From contig NC_079421.1 in assembly GCF_026213295.1 (NCBI RefSeq), positions 21,599,689 to 21,663,688 of the forward strand: DNA of 64,000 bases, written 5' to 3'. The notes under the pieces were generated by a model. It saw only the letters and a program-made list of their open reading frames with translations. It was not told where the DNA came from and ran no database searches. Shown here in pieces: positions 14,800 through 30,972 of this stretch (the first letter of the stretch is position 1; every line of letters begins with the position of its first letter). This stretch comes from Gadus chalcogrammus (lineage: Eukaryota; Chordata; Actinopteri; Gadiformes; Gadidae). The position numbers were made by a program, and so were the translations under genes.

Positions 14800-17080
14800 C
14801 TGAGGCACACACTAAACAGCCAGGAGGCCTGTGTGGATCATAAGCGTCTGCGTTCGTCCTCACGCTCTGAGCAGCCAGCAGCTCTTCCTCCCTCCCTCAC
14901 ATCACACATCAGGGTCGGCTGATCTGTTCTCCTAGCGTTCTCAAAAATCCCGTCGCTCATACAGACGTCTGAACGAGACGAGAGGACGTCGTGGATCAGG
15001 TGGCGCGGTCTTCACAGGGGCTGAGGTCATACCAGGTTCACGCGGTTCAGCTGAGGAGGTGTCGCCGGTGTTGACATGCTCCTCTCCACACTAAAAGCCT
15101 TTTTTAGATTCTGTCTGCAGCCGCGTCTCACAGGTGCAGTCGGCTGGGCTGAACGCGTTCAGAAAAAAGGAAAAGGAGCACAGACGTAGTACCTACGCAG
15201 ACAGAAGCTGAGGCTGTGACACCCAGCACGAGCCATCCTTCATGTGGATCGCTGGCTAAACAGAAATGTGCTTAACAAGAGAACATAGATGAGACGGAAA
15301 CATTCCCCGCTTGCATTTTAACGTCTAACGTTCCCGGCTGAACGCGGGGACGGGCTGTGTGATGATCTATTGTGTACATCAACGTGTTCAATCATTCAGC
15401 TTGCCTCACAAGGTGCTGCTGCCACTGCATTACTCCGTACAAGTTGTGATCATTTATTCATCCAACATTGAGGGAGAGCTTTGTTCCTTCAAAAACAATC
15501 AAAGAGACGAGCCAGACGTATCGCCCTATCAATTTTTCACTTGAGTACAAAAGCGTTACCTTATTACCTTCTTTAATACGCGTTTTCCTCTCCAGGTCCG
15601 TGAGAGCCAGGCTTGAGTGTCCTACAGTGTGGAGTTATGGGAGCGCACCAATCACATAACGTCTTTCCCATTTACGCGCTCTGCTTTCTATTTAACTTGC
15701 TGTTTGTCTGTTTCTTATTACGCGGGTCCAATTCAGACTGGGACTCTATTATGTTGCGTTCATTTTGTTTGTTGTTCCTGTGGACTGGGTAATTGGCCCC
15801 CATTGTCCTGTTGCGCTCGCTCCCACTCAGCGAGATGATGTCTTCACAATGTTGTTGGTTTGTCCTGTTGTTCTTTAGATGAATAATTGCTATCTGGTTC
15901 CATTTAGCCAAATAGAGTTTTGATTGACATAATGAGGGAAAACAGGTGGTGAATCAATGCACCATACTGTATTTGATGTAATATCCTGATGTTAGTTCTG
16001 GTGTTATTGTTCTCATTCCACTCCAGAATGAATCGGGGAACTTGCAGATTGTCGTCTGTCAGATCAACTGTTCTGTTGTTACACTCTTATGTTGCGGATT
16101 TCAACAAGTAAGCTTTGCTTTTGACAACTGGTCCGCCTCCAAAAAAGGAACTGTGTGTGTGTCTGTGTCTGTGTCTGTGTCTGTGTGTACGCACGCCTGG
16201 CAACTCGTCTAACTTGCCTCTAACCTACTTCCCACAGCTGTCGCTGAGACGCATTTCAGTGCTGGTTATTTCAAGAAGCAGCAAGTGGCAGGTTTATTCT
16301 GCCCCCTACTGCTAGAAAAGTAGATTCGCCGACTAATTCATATAATTTATTCGTGGTTTTACAATCCTCCTTTGACATTTCTTCAATTGTCAAAAACGTA
16401 AGATTATTTCCCTGTTTTAAACTGCAACTTCCCTTTAGAAGAAACGGAATGAATACAGAAGAAAATATTCACGAATTAATTTAATTTAAATGTCAATTTA
16501 TGTCATAGCCTAGCGTCACCATAAAGATGAGAGTTAAAGGCTGCTTAATGCACCTAACCCAGGAACACGCGTTCCTAGATGTTCATCCTCCATTGGGCCG
16601 GCGATATCAATACTTGTAGGTGTGTTGTGTACCTTCGTCTGCCCCCCTGAATCCTGATGACACCAGCTGCCACTCCTGCCTCCAGATTTTTGGAGGAAGC
16701 TCAATATTTGTACAGAGGGGGGAATTGGGATGGATTGAGTAATGCTCAATGAGCCAAATGTTCAATATGATACAGATGTGATATAATGCTGGATTCTTGC
16801 CTGGGCAAACAATAAGTATCAGGAAGGAATAGGCAGCATGAAAAAATGATAAAGGGAGATAACGTTACAGCTGAATGGGTTCTGAAGATGCCTCCTCCCT
16901 AATGTCCAGGACCCTCTAATATGTGCCATTCGGCATATCCTTAACCCCTGTCCATCCCTGCTTTTCTAGACTGTTTCCTCACTGACTATACTTTCATGAA
17001 CCCTGCTTCCAATCACTGCCTCTCCAACTCACCCCCAAACACTAGTGTACAAACATCTACAATAACGTAGACATACGGAT
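14800..17080. other. Intergenic, nothing recognised
   Basis: No gene is recognised. A short (GTGTCT)n-like tract lies at about 16152-16190. Confidence 0.5.
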
Positions 17081-17269
17081 CACACACACACACAAACACA
17101 TGCACACACACACACGCAAAAGGACATACACGCACACACACTCGCAAACGTACACACACACACACACAGGTACACACACTCGCAAACGTATAGACACACA
17201 CTCGCAAAATCCCACATACACACACTCGCAAACATACACACTCCCAAACGTACACACACTCACAAATCC

Positions 17270-17349
<80 letters not shown>
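17081..17349. repeat. Compound CA repeat with interspersed CTCGCAAACGTACA units
   Basis: Before the pure CA array (17275-17349), the motif ACTCGCAAACGTA or close variants recur several times between 17140 and 17270, giving a degenerate minisatellite of roughly 24 bases. Confidence 0.92.
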
Positions 17350-17352
<3 letters not shown>

Positions 17353-19000
17353 TCAATAGCCTTTACAGACACAGAGGATATGAGCTGCCTCTTTGTCTCA
17401 GTGGTGGGAGGTCTTCTCTCGTTGGTCTCTTTCTGTCCCTCACTGTGGTTCTGCTGGTTCCTGTCTGCTGTGACGTCTCCATCATTCAAATTAGCAGATG
17501 TTTGGAGCCTTAACCACCGGCAAAAAGGGAAAGCAGCTGCCTTTGCCTTTGAAAGACATACAAAATCCATGCAAAAATCCATGCAAAACATCGTGCCAAT
17601 GCTGTTCTTGGTTGCTAAGATCATTTATAAAATAACATATGAAATGATTAACATTATTGATAAAAGACCCTTCAAGTAAAATTGAGCTCATGTATCGTGC
17701 ATGGACCTTCCCAGGCCAAAGTGCCATTGTCTGCAGCATGGAACCATACAATTATAGGCCTAAACCCCAAAGGTAACTCACTCTTATTCTACATGTAGAG
17801 ATCATAATGATGATTATAGATCAATAATTATGATGATAAACATGGCCACTATTCCATCGGAATCCATTCTATGCGGTCTATGTATGAGGAGACACGACAG
17901 GTCTGTGTGTCCTGTTCCTATGGCAACAAGGCTCCTGACATCACCGTAGTGACAGACGCACGCGCTGTGTCACTGCTAATGATTAAAGGGAGAAGGGAGG
18001 GATCAGACTCACCCATTCCTTGAGACACACGATCATACCTTCCGGTTTTAGTCAGGTAGAAAAGACTAGAATAAAGGAAATTGTTTGTCTAGATGTTCAT
18101 AATGAATGACCACGTATTTTTTTAACTTTTACAGACAGACCGGCACACACACGTGCAAGCAAACACACACACGCATGGACGAAGACACACGTGCACATGC
18201 ACACGCACAAACACACCCGCACTCACTCAATTGCTCACACACTCACTCACTCAAACCCATATACACACCTCAACTGAATTTGACTTAGATGTGTAGGATG
18301 TTTCTCTTAGAAATGCAGAATACACAATATTTAGGACAATATTGCTACAACATTAGTTTATGTTTATACGTTTTGAGAAAGTAAGACATTATGGCAGAAG
18401 TTGGCCACAGGATGGCAGTGTTTAATGACAAATAGCACGCCATTCACGTTTGCTTTTTCTCAGTTAATCACGCTCAATTAAAATTTTAAATCAATTTAAT
18501 GTTTTATGCCTGGACACTTCTTTGATGTGTTTATTTCGGGAAAAACGAATCAATTTTGATGGGTGAATGCCAAACGGCAGCAATGAGGTGACTTCTTAGA
18601 AACCTCGTCTGTCATTGATGTAGGGGTGCTGAACCAATCTCCAATGAGTCGCAGGCAGATTCTGAAAAATACTTGAAATTCATGAAACAATATTAATGTG
18701 CTGGAAATTATAATATAATAGTAATAATATATATAGGTTATGTATTATTAATATGATATTAATAACGACAACATTAAATAAGCAATAGAAAGTAAATGAA
18801 ACACGGAAGAGAACCTATAGATCAAACATTTTACAAAGACATGTTTAGCTTGCAACCAAATCACAATTGTGCAGCATATATGAGGCAAGAGATGCAGCCA
18901 TCACAATTGATAAATGACATGATACAAATTACATATACTTATAAGTAACTGGAATAATGTTGTTTGGATGAACCATTAAATCTATAATCATCTATTTACT
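17350..19000. other. Intergenic, nothing recognised
   Basis: An imperfect CA tract lies at about 18140-18245 and very AT-rich sequence at about 18690-18780. No exon is seen. Confidence 0.5.
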
Positions 19001-19450
19001 TTTCCATTTACCAGTTTAATATTTACTATGCATACAAATGGTGGGCTGTCTGTCCTATTAATTGGCAATCAAGCCATCTTACCATTTTATAATACTTGTA
19101 ATGGAAATTGTAATGACATTGTTAGGCAAATGTTCCAAGGACAAATGGTGTGGCATTACAGGGTTTTGGGATATTAATCTTTACAATGAGGGTCCCATCA
19201 GCGGCTGATGCTTCTCGAAACGCAGATGCACATTAAACATGCGTTATTTAGCAGACATCAGCCGATTAAGTACACTTTAGTCATTTATGCACAATTATCT
19301 GGATTAGCTGAGACTCATTTTGTTTGAGTTGTTAGATAATATGCCATCACATCGTCAGCTGCACATGCATACGAGCTCATGTGATACATGAAACCAGTCG
19401 AGTATTCCTGCAGATCTTTCAGGCTGCATTGGATTTAAATGCGTCTCATG
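19001..19450. promoter_or_regulatory. Candidate conserved non-coding element (intergenic)
   Basis: This is a long repeat-free block rich in homeodomain-type cores (TTAATTGG near 19057, several ATTAA and TTATTTA motifs) and an ACAATTATCTGG motif near 19291, without coding potential. The texture resembles ancient vertebrate enhancers. The call rests on motif density alone. Confidence 0.35.
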
Positions 19451-22371
<2,921 letters not shown>

Positions 22372-25237
22372 AGACACATCAGCAGAGGTTTACGAAGGCT
22401 TCAAGATCGAAACCGACCAGTTATTTATGCTGAACCTTCGGATGGCCGTCACAACGCTTTAGCTCACGCTAGGCTACAATACAAACGTAGGTCGTCTACA
22501 AAACCCGTTTGCATGTTATCTTACTGCGGTGGAAACGTTGCGGAGTACCTGATGATTGTGTTTTACGCGTTACACCCTACACCTTTCCCCGTTGCTGGTT
22601 TTAACGGCACCTTTAACCGGCAAAGATTGCTCTGGTCACCTCCCTGCATGTCGCTGTTGTTGACTTTGCAGAAGGTTAAGCAAGGCATTGTGATGGTAAA
22701 TGGTTGTTATATGGCGGGTTAAGCCCCATAAAGCCAGCTCCAGGTTGTAATCCTCTCCCTTTCCTTCAAGGCCTCATTGATCACCACATTACTGCCGTGC
22801 AGTTATTGGTCGTCCTGAAACAGATTTTCATAAAGAGGGGAGGGGCGCGGTGCTGGTTTATTGTTTTCTGTTGCGACCCACTCTTGGCGTGTCTGTTTAA
22901 TGTTTGCTTGTTCCTCTGCATGTTCTGTTTGTTCTCGTGATGTGACGTTCGCCTTCAACCTCCCTCCAAAGACACACAGGACATACACTAAAATGCGGCA
23001 GTAGTCATGCGTGAGTTACCTTTATCTACCTTCCATATGGCCGGAGTCATCGTGGATAAGGTTCAGCCATGACGAGGTATTATGAGACTAGATGGGATGG
23101 TGGAAGTGCGTTGGTTTGAGTTCCCGCTTCCGCCTCTAGATGTCACTGCTGGCTCACTGCTATCTTGGCGTCGCGTTGGCTGTATCATGGCGTTTCAGAC
23201 CTCAATAACAACAGATGCTGCTGATCATCAAGTCTCAGATCATATTTATCTTTCTTTGTTACTGCTTGTAAAATAACTCTCTCCCTCCAGATAAATAAAC
23301 ATTACAATTGGCGGTACATATTGGCGCAAGGAGTTGCTTCCAATTGAGATCCACAGCAACACCAAAAATACATGAATGTGGAGCTGACAGGTTGCCTTGG
23401 CAATTAAGCTAAAACACTCCAGGTGCATTGTAATGGTTATTGCATTTTAGGAGAAACAAACAACTAATTAATGACTGAGTCCTTTTCTCCCCGTGAATCC
23501 ACTTTTTTTAAACATATACCTCCTAAATGGCTGTAGGCCTCTTCCATAGGTGTCCATAACTTCCTTCCTCCTCTTCTCCTCCACAGACCGAAATCAGTCA
23601 TTTATACACGTAGCAACAGATTGACTGGGACACACACTGCGGTATGCAGATGTCCTTTCTCTCGCTGTCTCTCTTCTGTTGCTGATCGGTTCTTCAAGAG
23701 AAACACAGTGTGCTCGTTATCGATTTACTCAGTGTAACGTACCTTTGGTTTAGCAGTTCTTTATTTAGTCAATCCTGGGCCGAGGAGACTTTGATGGTTC
23801 CTCATGTTACTTGATCAATCATTTATTTTTGTTATAGCCCCATAGGCTACAATTCTTAAAGTGCGTTCTTCATTTTACTTTTTGGACGTCAGCCGCCGAG
23901 TGAACACATTTCTCACAGAGAGCACCAACCTTCTTTTCCTTCCGTGTCGGTCTTGAGAACACGGCGATTTATTCCCTCTTGTTGGTCCCGTCCCATTTCA
24001 CCCCGCAGAAGATGTATACTACCTCGCTGAATACTTAACAAAGTACACAGGCTAGAGATGCCTGTATAGACTGCACACCATGACAGGACAACGGTGGCAG
24101 AGTTCCAGAACGAGGCTGGTAGATGGCGTGTGTTGTGGTGAGCCCCGTGCGATAGGCCTACTTATTGTTGGGTTGGTGTGGCTGTTGAAACATTAATAGC
24201 AGAACTTCAGTGGCCTCCTTAAGACCCTTGTAGCTACCCCCCGTCGGCCCCACTGTGGTGCACTGCAAAGTGATTTAATCTTTCTTTGTCTTCAGGCTTG
24301 CAATTCTTTCGTATTTCGTGTTAACAATGCTGCTTTTATCACATTTGTTACTTGCTACTTATTCACATGACTGAATTAAATAATAATACGGTGCATTAAG
24401 AGTATCAGAATATAAGGACATTAATGTGTCCATATAATGTACAATGTATGCAGTACAATATACAATTGTATAGCCAATATATACGGTGTATAGATATATG
24501 CAATATACGTTTTATGCTGTAATTATTTTAAAGGTCACATGTTACCAGCCTACGTCTGCTTCCAATATGTACCTTATAATCATACTCAATTTCATGCGTG
24601 TGTGTGCGTGTGCGTGCGTGTGTGTGTGTGTGTAAAGATCTTTGTAACCTTAAATGTGAGGATATTTCCCATATTTCTATCTTTTCTTTCTCCACCTAAA
24701 CCACCAGATCTCCATTTGAAAGCCAGAGCTTTACTTACAGGTCCCATTACGGATGCAGGTTCTCGCGGTGGTCTAGCGGTCAGGGGCGGCATCAGAGCAC
24801 TGGTATTTTCCCCTCTGTCCTCTTTACCTCTGTGATTGAATGGCACAGGGCTTCCCATGGGTCTTGCCTCCGCTTCCTGTCCCAGCGTTGCCCTCTCTGC
24901 TCATTGAATATACAACAACCTGCCGGCTCTCCATACCTTCCTGAAATCACAGGGCATCACGTCCTCCACTCCCCTCTTTAAAAATAGTCATTGTGCCGTC
25001 GCTGGTGCTGCTGCTGCTTCTCCTTTGACTGCAGCACAATAAGAGTGAGGTGGGATTCCTTGTGGAATTCGTTTGCACCGGCAATACGCCCTTACCCGAG
25101 GTGTTTATGAGTGTGTGAGTGAATTAGTGAGTGAGTGAGTGTTGCCATTTGTATTCACACCAGTGATGTTTGAATGTTAAGTTTGTTCTGTTCCTCAGCT
25201 GAGGATTTTTATGTTTATTTAACTTGAAAAAAAAATA

Positions 25238-25265
25238 ATTGAGGGTTAAAAAATTAACCCTCAAT
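25238..25265. repeat. Perfect 12-bp stem hairpin
   Basis: ATTGAGGGTTAA and TTAACCCTCAAT are separated by AAAA. It resembles a bacterial terminator in shape, but in this nuclear vertebrate context it is simply an inverted repeat. Confidence 0.6.
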
Positions 25266-26670
25266 CCTAAATGGAGGGTTCGCACCTAACCACGACCTGA
25301 ATGACCCCGTCTACAGGGGCTGTCCTGACAGCTCAATGCACATTCCAGAACCACATTCCAGGAAACCTACCCGTGTCCGGTATTGTTCTTTATTATTTAT
25401 GCTAGTGACTGTTACTAATTATGGATGTACTGACCCTGTGTTGAAACCAGAGATATTAATTCGCCTGTAGGCCGTTCTTCTAAGCAATATACTTCCTGCT
25501 GCTATTCAGAGTGTTAGTGTTTGTGTGTACCGCCAAGAGACTCTGGGTTCAGTAGATCAATCATCTTTCTGTGTTTTATTCCCTCATGTTTTTGCCTAAC
25601 ATCATATCAGTGCCAGGATAACCTGGTAATCTCTTGTTTTCCACCCCGTAGACGTGCCCTAGACTCAAATGTTTTCATCTTTGTTGCTCTCAATGGAGTT
25701 TTTGGGGCGGTATGATTCATTTTACAGATATCTTGACAAGTAGTGAGGCTTCAAATATATTGCTGCGCCTGATCTGAACAAATAACACACGCTTAAAGTA
25801 GCAAAATAAGAATCGTTTGACATGGATGTTGTATTATTAATGTGGTTTAATGTAGATTGGAGGATTTCTGATCTTTTACGTTGAGTTAGAGAAATGTGAT
25901 GAAATTCAGGATGCTTTTTAGTTTCAACCTTCTACTCTGACACATTTCATTTCATCTTCTTTATCAGAGGAGTGTTGAGCATGAGCTTGGCACATTATAC
26001 AATTCTTCATCTTTACACAGTCCCATACATTCAGACCTACCAGATCTACTGTAAGTCACAAAGCAGTCCCAGGAATCAAGGTTCCTTTGATCAAGGGCAA
26101 GAACGGAAGAAGGAGAGAGCCTTTCGCACTATATCTTTTTCTCTAGCAGGAGGTCTAAGATTGGAATCTGTATATTATTGTATGAAATAATGTATTGGCG
26201 TGGCATTTGAAAATCATATATTGCATGCTATTGTATTATATTGTGTAATTGTATTCTCCATATAATCTTCAGTTCATGTTTAAGTTTTGTTTTGGGAACT
26301 GAGAGTTGCATTGTGATTTTTGATGTCATAATATTAAGTCATATTCCAGTTTATATTCATATTCCAATTCCAAGTGGTCTTTTTACCACTTCCCCAGATG
26401 TTGAGCAATCCCAGCAGGGTAACTTGTTTATTTGGTGGTTTCAAATGTATTAATATTTCAAACTAATAACGTCATTGAATCCTAATGATGAACTAATCAT
26501 GAACAAAACATTAATATAAACTGTAGATGACTAATAAGTGCTATGTTAAAGAGGCCATATTTTACAACTAGGTGTAATGTTGGTTATATATTTCAAGCAA
26601 TGTCAAAATCGACCCTCTAGTGACATCACAAGTGGGAGGGTCCACCCAGATGATGAATACATCAGGCCGC

Positions 26671-26690
26671 TAATCTAATCTAATCTAATG
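26671..26690. repeat. (TAATC)4 pentanucleotide repeat
   Basis: Four tandem TAATC units. Each resembles an OTX/bicoid-class homeodomain core, but such a short array may be chance. Confidence 0.7.
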
Positions 26691-29290
26691 GACCATACCA
26701 ATTTGTAGTTATACTGACCTACTTTTGGTAATGATTAATTTGTCATCGACAAAGGCCTTATCAATTAATGAAAGGCTTGTGACTAAACATACTACAACGT
26801 TTTATCATGAAAGTATTGCATTAGAGGACAAATAAAGCTAATCAAACAGTGATCTTCACGTCAGTCCAATATGCCGTAGTGTCATCGTGTCATCAGGAGC
26901 GCCACAGGGTGTAACTTTATCTCGCTGTGCGCCCCGGGTCAACGCTTCGGAGCGCTGCACTGCGTTTCTGATTTGCTCAATATTGAGCGTTCATGAGCTT
27001 CTGTTGCGCAACACTCTCGGTCCATCTTCATTTCGCCTCATTTGTTCGAGTGGCCTTGCACCAGCACTCTCATTTCCCTCGCTGCCATGGCAACAGGTAA
27101 CGCAGATGAAGTTATTGCAGACCAGAGTCGGTAGTAGTTTCATTGAAAAATGTTCACGTGAATTCACTGCCCAAAAGGAAAGAAAGTAATCACCATTATA
27201 TATGATTACTATATGGTTTAAAAAAACAACAGCATGCAGTTATCCGTGCGCAGAATGCTCTCTTGTTCCTTAATGTACACTTTTCTAGACCATTTTCAAT
27301 CTAGTGTGTGAACTATGAACACATGGTATGAATCCTACATCAAGTTCGCCCAACAGAGTTGATACATGAATATGAAGAACAACACATGAGGAATATTATC
27401 AGTATAAATATTCATACATATTCGTTGAATGACTACCACAGACCTCACTACCTTTTGAGAATGCAATCACTATCAGAGATGGTTTTCAAAACAGCATTTC
27501 AGAGCATGCAGCATACAGCGTATAGCCTACATCTCGAAGTAAACAGAATTGAACTAAGATCCGGTGAAGTGAGAGTCAAGCCTGACTTTACCTCATGTTA
27601 CCCGCCTTCTCTACGGTGGCTGAGAAATGCCAGACTACATGAGACCGCTGCTGAACTTGTACTACAGCAGGGGGGGGGGGGATGAATAATTTACAAGTTA
27701 TTTCCCTTTCATCTTCTCAGGTCTATCTCGCTCTCTCTCGCTCACGCTCTTGCTCTCGCTCTCTCACTCAGACCTAGTTGTGAACCCTTGAGATGGGGTA
27801 ATGGGGGAGAGATCCCCTCTGCATAACAAGCACAGAGTGTGTGGGGAGGTTACCGAGGGTCTCTCCGTATAATTGCGCCCACAGTTAGACCGGAAAGGGG
27901 ATTTGTAGTGTAAGGAACAGTTTGGATGGAGTCTTTGCATTTGTAATGTCGCATACAGTGCTTATCATGTGAACGTGTCTATAGTTCAGTTGTGGGGTTA
28001 GTCCAAACAGGCCGATAGGAGTGAAAGAGCTTCTTACCGTCTATGTATTCATTAACATCGTGTTTTATAGTCAACATAACAACTAGGCTGTGCTATGCTA
28101 TATTTATCAGGGACTGTCTATTTAATATAGGGTCATGGTCTGTCATCTTACGATTGCACAAAATAGTGTCCTACATTGAAAGCAGCTTTACATATTAAAT
28201 GATAGGGCTGGCGAACAGCAGTGGATTCGAAGGCGTACTAGTGGGCTAAAACACAGCTCTCCAGAGATCACACGATGCTGGCTGACATGCTCTCTCTTCA
28301 ATTCAATTTACGCTGAAAGAACTTTAAGAACTCGGGTTTCCCCCCCTCAGTTAGTTTGTGCTCTGCAGTAAACACCCACAGGAAAAGGAGAGACATAAAA
28401 CATAAAGACACACAGCATTCACAACGATCAAATGTGTAATTCATACGACACAACCCGTCTTGCAGATATTCTTTTAATTATGGAATCGATGTTTGGTGTT
28501 CGACAGCTGAACAAAGCATCTCAGTTGACATTGAGCTGGTTCTCAGTGTCACGAAGCGTTCCCTGTGTCCTTGCCACCTTGCCAGAACACGTTGCAGTCG
28601 CTCTACCCCAGCAGCAACACTACCTTGGTCTTATGAATTCCACTTGAATAGAATAACTTGTAGGTGATGTGATTCCGACAATGGCAGATGGGGAGCCAAA
28701 TGGTACTACTTTAATGTTTTCCGCTCGCAAGCAGCTGCACCCAAATGCAATACGACACGGAGGAGAAGTGCAAAGAGTTGGGAGTAAATTGGATTTAGCA
28801 CTTGCTTTGAACACTCAATCATTGAGATGCGACTTTGAGTATTTTGTCTTCAGAATTTGAAATACGGCAAAAGTTTCAAAAGCAGTTTAGGGTTCCACAC
28901 TTTATCCGGAGGAAGGAGGTCTACCAGGAAAGTTTGTTGGGTTCTGACGACAAGAAGGCCTATTGATTTCATTTAAAGATCCACAATTTAATTATTTGAG
29001 GATCTTGAAATTGGCTCCTCATTGTCCATGCATTTTTGTGGTAACACTCTGCCATAAGGATTCCTTAATCAAACTGGAGAGCATGTGACAACTTTGGCGA
29101 TAAGCTGACATTTTTCCTAGAGTGTCACAACCGACACAAGCGTCGTAACATTCCTCATACTGCAAATGGACGGGCCTAAATATCAAATATAGAAAATATC
29201 AGTGGACCAAATGCTCAATCGCCAAGGCTTCAATGATGGATAGTGATTTATCAGACATACATTTACAGGAAAAATATTAGAGATTAGCAC

Positions 29291-29640
29291 TTTAAACAAT
29301 CGTTAACGTTAGTAAATGCCACAATATATTGTTGTTATTAGCATATGGATTAGTATTAGGGTTAGGGTTAACCCTTGCCCTATTAATAAATGTGTAGCTT
29401 TTCAAATGAACACCATTACCCTAGTTAACATGAAAACCATTAGTGTATGATTACTAATTACAATTAGTTAACCGTTTGTTAATTGTTAGTTAATGCCTAA
29501 TACTAACTATTACTAACTATTAACTATTAGTTCATGCTTATTAATGTATTAACTATGCTATTTATTGGTTATTTAATAGTTAAAGGAACATGTATCTAAT
29601 TCATCTCTTTCGACAATATACACTAGGACTTTTAATGAGC
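29291..29640. repeat. AT-rich dispersed repeat of TTAGTTAAT type
   Basis: TTAGTTAA, ACTAACTATTA, TTAATGTATTAACTA and related words recur in both orientations. I associate this texture with a dispersed AT-rich repeat of teleost genomes. Borders are approximate and the class is uncertain. It includes TTAGGGTTAGGGTTAACCC at about 29356-29374. Confidence 0.4.
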
Positions 29641-30179
29641 AATAATTAACATCATGCAATTGATTCTTATTTTATGTTGATTATGCCTATCCTGAATTTT
29701 AGTTGAACTACTCATTAAAAGAGGTAGACTATTGTATTTATTGTATTGTATTCTCACTCATTCCCTGAGTGGACTCAAATCAGGATGAGGCAAACCTTAC
29801 AATTCCTTACCACCTATATAGGGCTACTATAAAAAACATTAAGTTTGAATAAAATAATTAACATTTTGGGCCTACAATATGTTATCAATTTAATATCATC
29901 CCAGTCTTTGCACCAAATAAATAATACCCCTAATATCCGATCCTTGGTTTCTGATAAATATCCATTTCATTTGTCTTTGTTTCCAGCTTTGTTCAGCCTG
30001 AGGTTCGTGTGGGACAGGAGTGGGCTCTCCATCCTGTGTCTTTGTAGATCATCTACTCGCATCCATTGACCATGGTGCTGACTGCTGCCTCCCATCCGGC
30101 CGCGCTGAGATCTGCACCACATTTCGCTCACATTTCGCTCCTGCTAGACGACGCAACGTGGACCCCTGACTGCTAACCT
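29641..30179. other. Intergenic DNA just upstream of the promoter
   Basis: No exon is recognised. AT-rich sequence gives way to moderately CpG-rich sequence after about 30090. CACATTTCGCT is tandemly duplicated at about 30117-30138. Confidence 0.5.
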
Positions 30180-30260
30180 GTACAACCAATAGAAGCGGGG
30201 GTCTCCGTTCGTTTGTCATTCTCACGGCCAATCACAAGGTCGGATGGGCGGGCCTAGCGA
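30180..30260 (+). promoter_or_regulatory. Putative TATA-less promoter of diaph2
   Basis: Two CCAAT boxes (30186-30190 and 30228-30232) and a GC box GGGCGGG (30246-30252) lie within 70 bases, just upstream of a strong splice donor at 30291. Nothing comparable lies closer to the first coding exon. CCAAT plus GC box without TATA is usual for broadly expressed cytoskeletal genes. The start site itself cannot be read from sequence, so CAGE or full-length cDNA ends would decide. Confidence 0.5.
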
Positions 30261-30290
30261 GGGCCTGGCATTCAAGTTTGGTTGCAAAAG
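30255..30290 (+). other. diaph2: Probable untranslated first exon of diaph2 (5' end approximate)
   Basis: The sequence TTGCAAAAG is followed by GTAAGC, a strong donor at 30291, directly downstream of the CCAAT/GC-box cluster. It would join an acceptor in TTTTGGTCCTCTCAG ending at 30972. The exon's 5' border is unknown. If transcription starts further downstream, this exon does not exist. Confidence 0.45.
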
Positions 30291-30972
30291 GTAAGCTCTG
30301 GATGGGATTTTGTGAGTTTATTTTGATTGCATATTTAATTACTACATTTAATTGAACGAGGCACAGCTTTATAAGGTGAGGTATAATTTTCTCTTTCAGG
30401 ATAAATTACTTTTGAATATGAGTTGTTTCGTAAGTCGAGCGGAGGGGAGTGGACAGTGTTTGTAAAGTAGCCCCAGCTGAGACCAGCGGTGGTTGTCTCC
30501 TGTCGTCTGCTGTGATTGTTTATTAAATGGTCTAAATGCACATCTATTATTCTCTGTTTTCCTCCCCCCTGGTCGACAGGACGGGGTTATACCGGCTGGG
30601 GGGTCAGGGTGGTCTTATAGGGGCTGCATTGTGGTCATGTTGTAACTACTAGTCCACTATACTACAGTGCTACTACTCCTCATCGGTTCAAGTTGGACCG
30701 AAAAGAGGTTTTATTCTGACAGTCCTTCAAAGAACAAGTCTGTCATAGAGACGTTTCTCTTTATTATTGAGTCTTATACGGTCCTATATTACCGCGGGGA
30801 GACTCTTCTCATGGGATATCTTCATCGATGTAACGATCACGTGTTTACTGGTCTTAAACCAGTCCAACATGTGGCGGCAGAACACACCCCCGGGGTCTGT
30901 CTTGTAAACGTGATAACTGTGATATTGATGATGGTCTTGTGGTGATACTGAAGTGTCTTTTGGTCCTCTCAG
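30291..30972 (+). other. Putative 5'-UTR intron
   Basis: This is a GT-AG interval of 682 bases between the probable untranslated exon and the leader of the coding exon. No other feature is seen in it. Confidence 0.4.

Noticed and set aside
17140..17270. Regularly spaced repeats suggestive of a CRISPR-like array
   Set aside because: The units are degenerate CA-rich minisatellite sequence without unique spacers, in a eukaryotic genome.
24760..24845. tRNA-like A box (TGGTCTAGCGG)
   Set aside because: No B box at the proper distance, so not a tRNA gene or a supportable SINE.
25238..25265. Hairpin resembling a bacterial terminator
   Set aside because: Nuclear vertebrate context; no gene ends here and no function can be assigned.
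29356..29374. Interstitial telomere repeat
   Set aside because: Only about two TTAGGG units within an AT-rich repeat, too short to be a telomeric remnant.
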